From an uncultured Clostridium sp. (GTDB lineage Bacteria; Bacillota; Clostridia; Peptostreptococcales; Peptostreptococcaceae): a stretch of 6,423 nt of DNA. A model generated the notes under the pieces. It was not told the DNA's origin, made no database searches, and worked only from the letters and a program-made list of their open reading frames with translations. The DNA lies in NCBI GenBank assembly GCA_900539645.1, contig UQCY01000107.1, positions 1 through 6,423 on the forward strand. Reading direction: 5' to 3'. Positions 5,707 to 6,423 of the stretch are shown piece after piece (position 1 is the stretch's first letter; each line of letters opens with the position of its first letter). A program made the position numbers and the translations under genes.

Positions 5707-5737
5707 AAAAAAACGGTCCAAAGGAAACTTTGAACCG
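5707..5737 (-). terminator. Riboswitch-controlled intrinsic terminator ahead of lysC
   Basis: A 10-bp stem pairs 5714-5723 with 5728-5737, closed by a four-base TTTC loop on the minus strand, with one G-U pair, followed by seven T (rc of 5707-5713). It lies between the lysine aptamer and the lysC ribosome binding site, about 90 nt before the ATG. The segment at 5749-5761 can pair with the terminator's first arm and loop as an alternative antiterminator. Confidence 0.88.
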
Positions 5738-5748
5738 CTGTATTCATA

Positions 5749-5925
5749 CAAAGTAACCTTGTAGCTCAACACTTATTAAAGCGACAGTCCTGCATATGTT
5801 ATATACAGGCCCAGAAAGAATTACCGCCATATATTCTCTCTTCGGCTATATCCCCTTTCTCTAAATTCAACGTCTGCCAACTCCTCTAGATACTATTGAA
5901 CAATAGCGCCTCTACCTTGGTTTAT
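5749..5925 (-). ncRNA. Lysine riboswitch (L-box) aptamer in the lysC leader
   Basis: The minus strand shows the conserved L-box pieces in order: GGTAGAGGCGC near the 5' side (5906-5916), GCCGAAG (5840-5846), a CTGGGCC to GCAGGAC hairpin (5789-5809 forms the CCTG/CAGG stem), ACTGTCGC (5781-5788), and a 3' GAGCTAC segment that closes P1 with the 5' GGTAG region. Lysine binding stabilises P1 and holds the 3' strand. When free, that strand (5749-5761) can pair with the terminator's 5' arm as an antiterminator. So high lysine should end transcription before lysC and low lysine should allow lysC-lysA expression. The exact 5' and 3' limits are approximate. Confidence 0.92.
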
Positions 5926-5948
5926 TATTCTGTTTTTTTGATAAGTAT

Positions 5949-5977
5949 ATTAAAACATATTATTTCCAATATTGCAA
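5949..5977 (-). promoter_or_regulatory. Promoter of the lysine-riboswitch lysC-lysA unit
   Basis: On the minus strand TTGCAA (-35, rc of 5972-5977) is followed after 17 bp by TTTAAT (-10, rc of 5949-5954), with a TG one base before it (extended -10). The predicted start is near 5942, about 20 nt before the first conserved riboswitch stem, which fits an L-box leader. The rest of the gap up to 6044 is A/T-rich and shows no convincing terminator for the upstream gene. Confidence 0.7.
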
Positions 5978-6044
5978 CTTTTTTTCTGAAAATTTTAAAA
6001 TTTATGTAAAAAATATTTATTACACCTTATTTTTTATTATTTTT

Positions 6045-6423
6045 TTATTTGATAGCGTTTTCTATTCTTTCACAGATTTTATCCGCTGTTTCTGTCTGGA
6101 ATCCGAACATTTCTAATTCTATTCCATTTTCAGAAAGTATTTTTGAAATTTCGTCCATAAGTACTCCCATTTCTCCTACATATTTTATGCTGTCTATTGT
6201 CTGTCTAAGATTTGGATTACTTCCTATTTCTCCTCTCCAATCTCCAACACAAGTAAGGTCTACTCCACAAGATGGACTTCCATCTATACCTAATATTCCT
6301 ATTATATTGTAGCCGTTGTTTATATATTCCTGTAGCTGCTGTAAGTATATTTCAAATTCGCATCTACATACGTTTCTAAAATGAGGTGTGTCAAACTGGT
6401 CTTTAACGTGTCCCCATCTCTTT
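6045..6423 (-). CDS. TudS-related putative desulfidase (DUF523-like), C-terminal part
   Basis: The last 125 codons of a minus-strand gene are present; its start lies beyond position 6423. The readable peptide begins KRWGHVKDQFDTPHFRNVCR and contains IIGILGIDGSPSCGVDLTC, then ETADKICERIENAIK before the TAA stop. The 'GIDGSPSCGV' segment preceded by 'RWGxVKxQxDTPxFR' is the pattern I associate with the CD3072-type, TudS-related proteins, distant relatives of thiouracil desulfurase TudS that holds a [4Fe-4S] cluster through cysteines. Several cysteines here (in NVCRCEF, PSCG and LTC) could be ligands. The substrate is unknown; desulfidase activity is inferred from the family. It is separated from lysC by the promoter and riboswitch and is unlikely to be part of the lysine unit, though no clear terminator divides them. 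Confidence 0.75.
   Translation of the reverse strand, partial: KRWGHVKDQFDTPHFRNVCRCEFEIYLQQLQEYINNGYNIIGILGIDGSPSCGVDLTCVGDWRGEIGSNPNLRQTIDSIKYVGEMGVLMDEISKILSENGIELEMFGFQTETADKICERIENAIK

Overview
The window looks like a chromosomal segment from a low-GC Gram-positive anaerobe of the Clostridia, probably Peptostreptococcaceae or a close relative. The reasons are the strongly AT-rich intergenic DNA, AGA/GGA/ATA-rich codon use, strong GGAGG-type ribosome binding sites, Firmicutes-type MnmM and RluB proteins, a lysine riboswitch ahead of lysC, and a TudS-related protein of a type I associate with Clostridioides. Every gene I can support lies on the minus strand, so transcription runs from high to low coordinates. 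The species cannot be fixed from the sequence alone.

Right part (6423 to about 3070): the window opens with the 3' end of a TudS-related putative desulfidase gene. A good promoter follows, then a lysine riboswitch with an intrinsic terminator, and then lysC (aspartokinase) and lysA (diaminopimelate decarboxylase), 30 bp apart. These two encode the first and last steps of lysine synthesis from aspartate, and the lysine-sensing leader should control both. lysC carries a strong internal ribosome binding site and in-frame ATG exactly where the Bacillus-type beta subunit begins. lysA ends in an intrinsic terminator.

Middle (about 2640 to 3130): a gene-free stretch of roughly 470 bp is dominated by a long imperfect palindrome with arms of about 170-195 bp. 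Its right arm begins inside the last codons of lysA and includes the lysA terminator. Its left arm carries a decayed mirror copy of the same lysA end and terminator. This is the most unusual structure in the window.

Left part (2619 to 1): a two-gene unit encodes a lipoprotein with a TPR-like/coiled-coil region and a Ser/Gly/Asn-rich tail, followed by rluB (23S rRNA pseudouridine synthase). After rluB come a short orphan reading frame that may be the remnant of another gene, a 20-bp tandem duplication and a terminator. mnmM (tRNA wobble-uridine methyltransferase) has its own promoter. The window ends in the N-terminus of a MurR/RpiR-type regulator whose leader holds a perfect 10-bp inverted repeat.

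Most of the window is ordinary housekeeping and biosynthetic sequence. I do not see a new multi-gene system. The points worth a second look are the lysA-derived palindrome, the internal lysC start and the small remnant after rluB.
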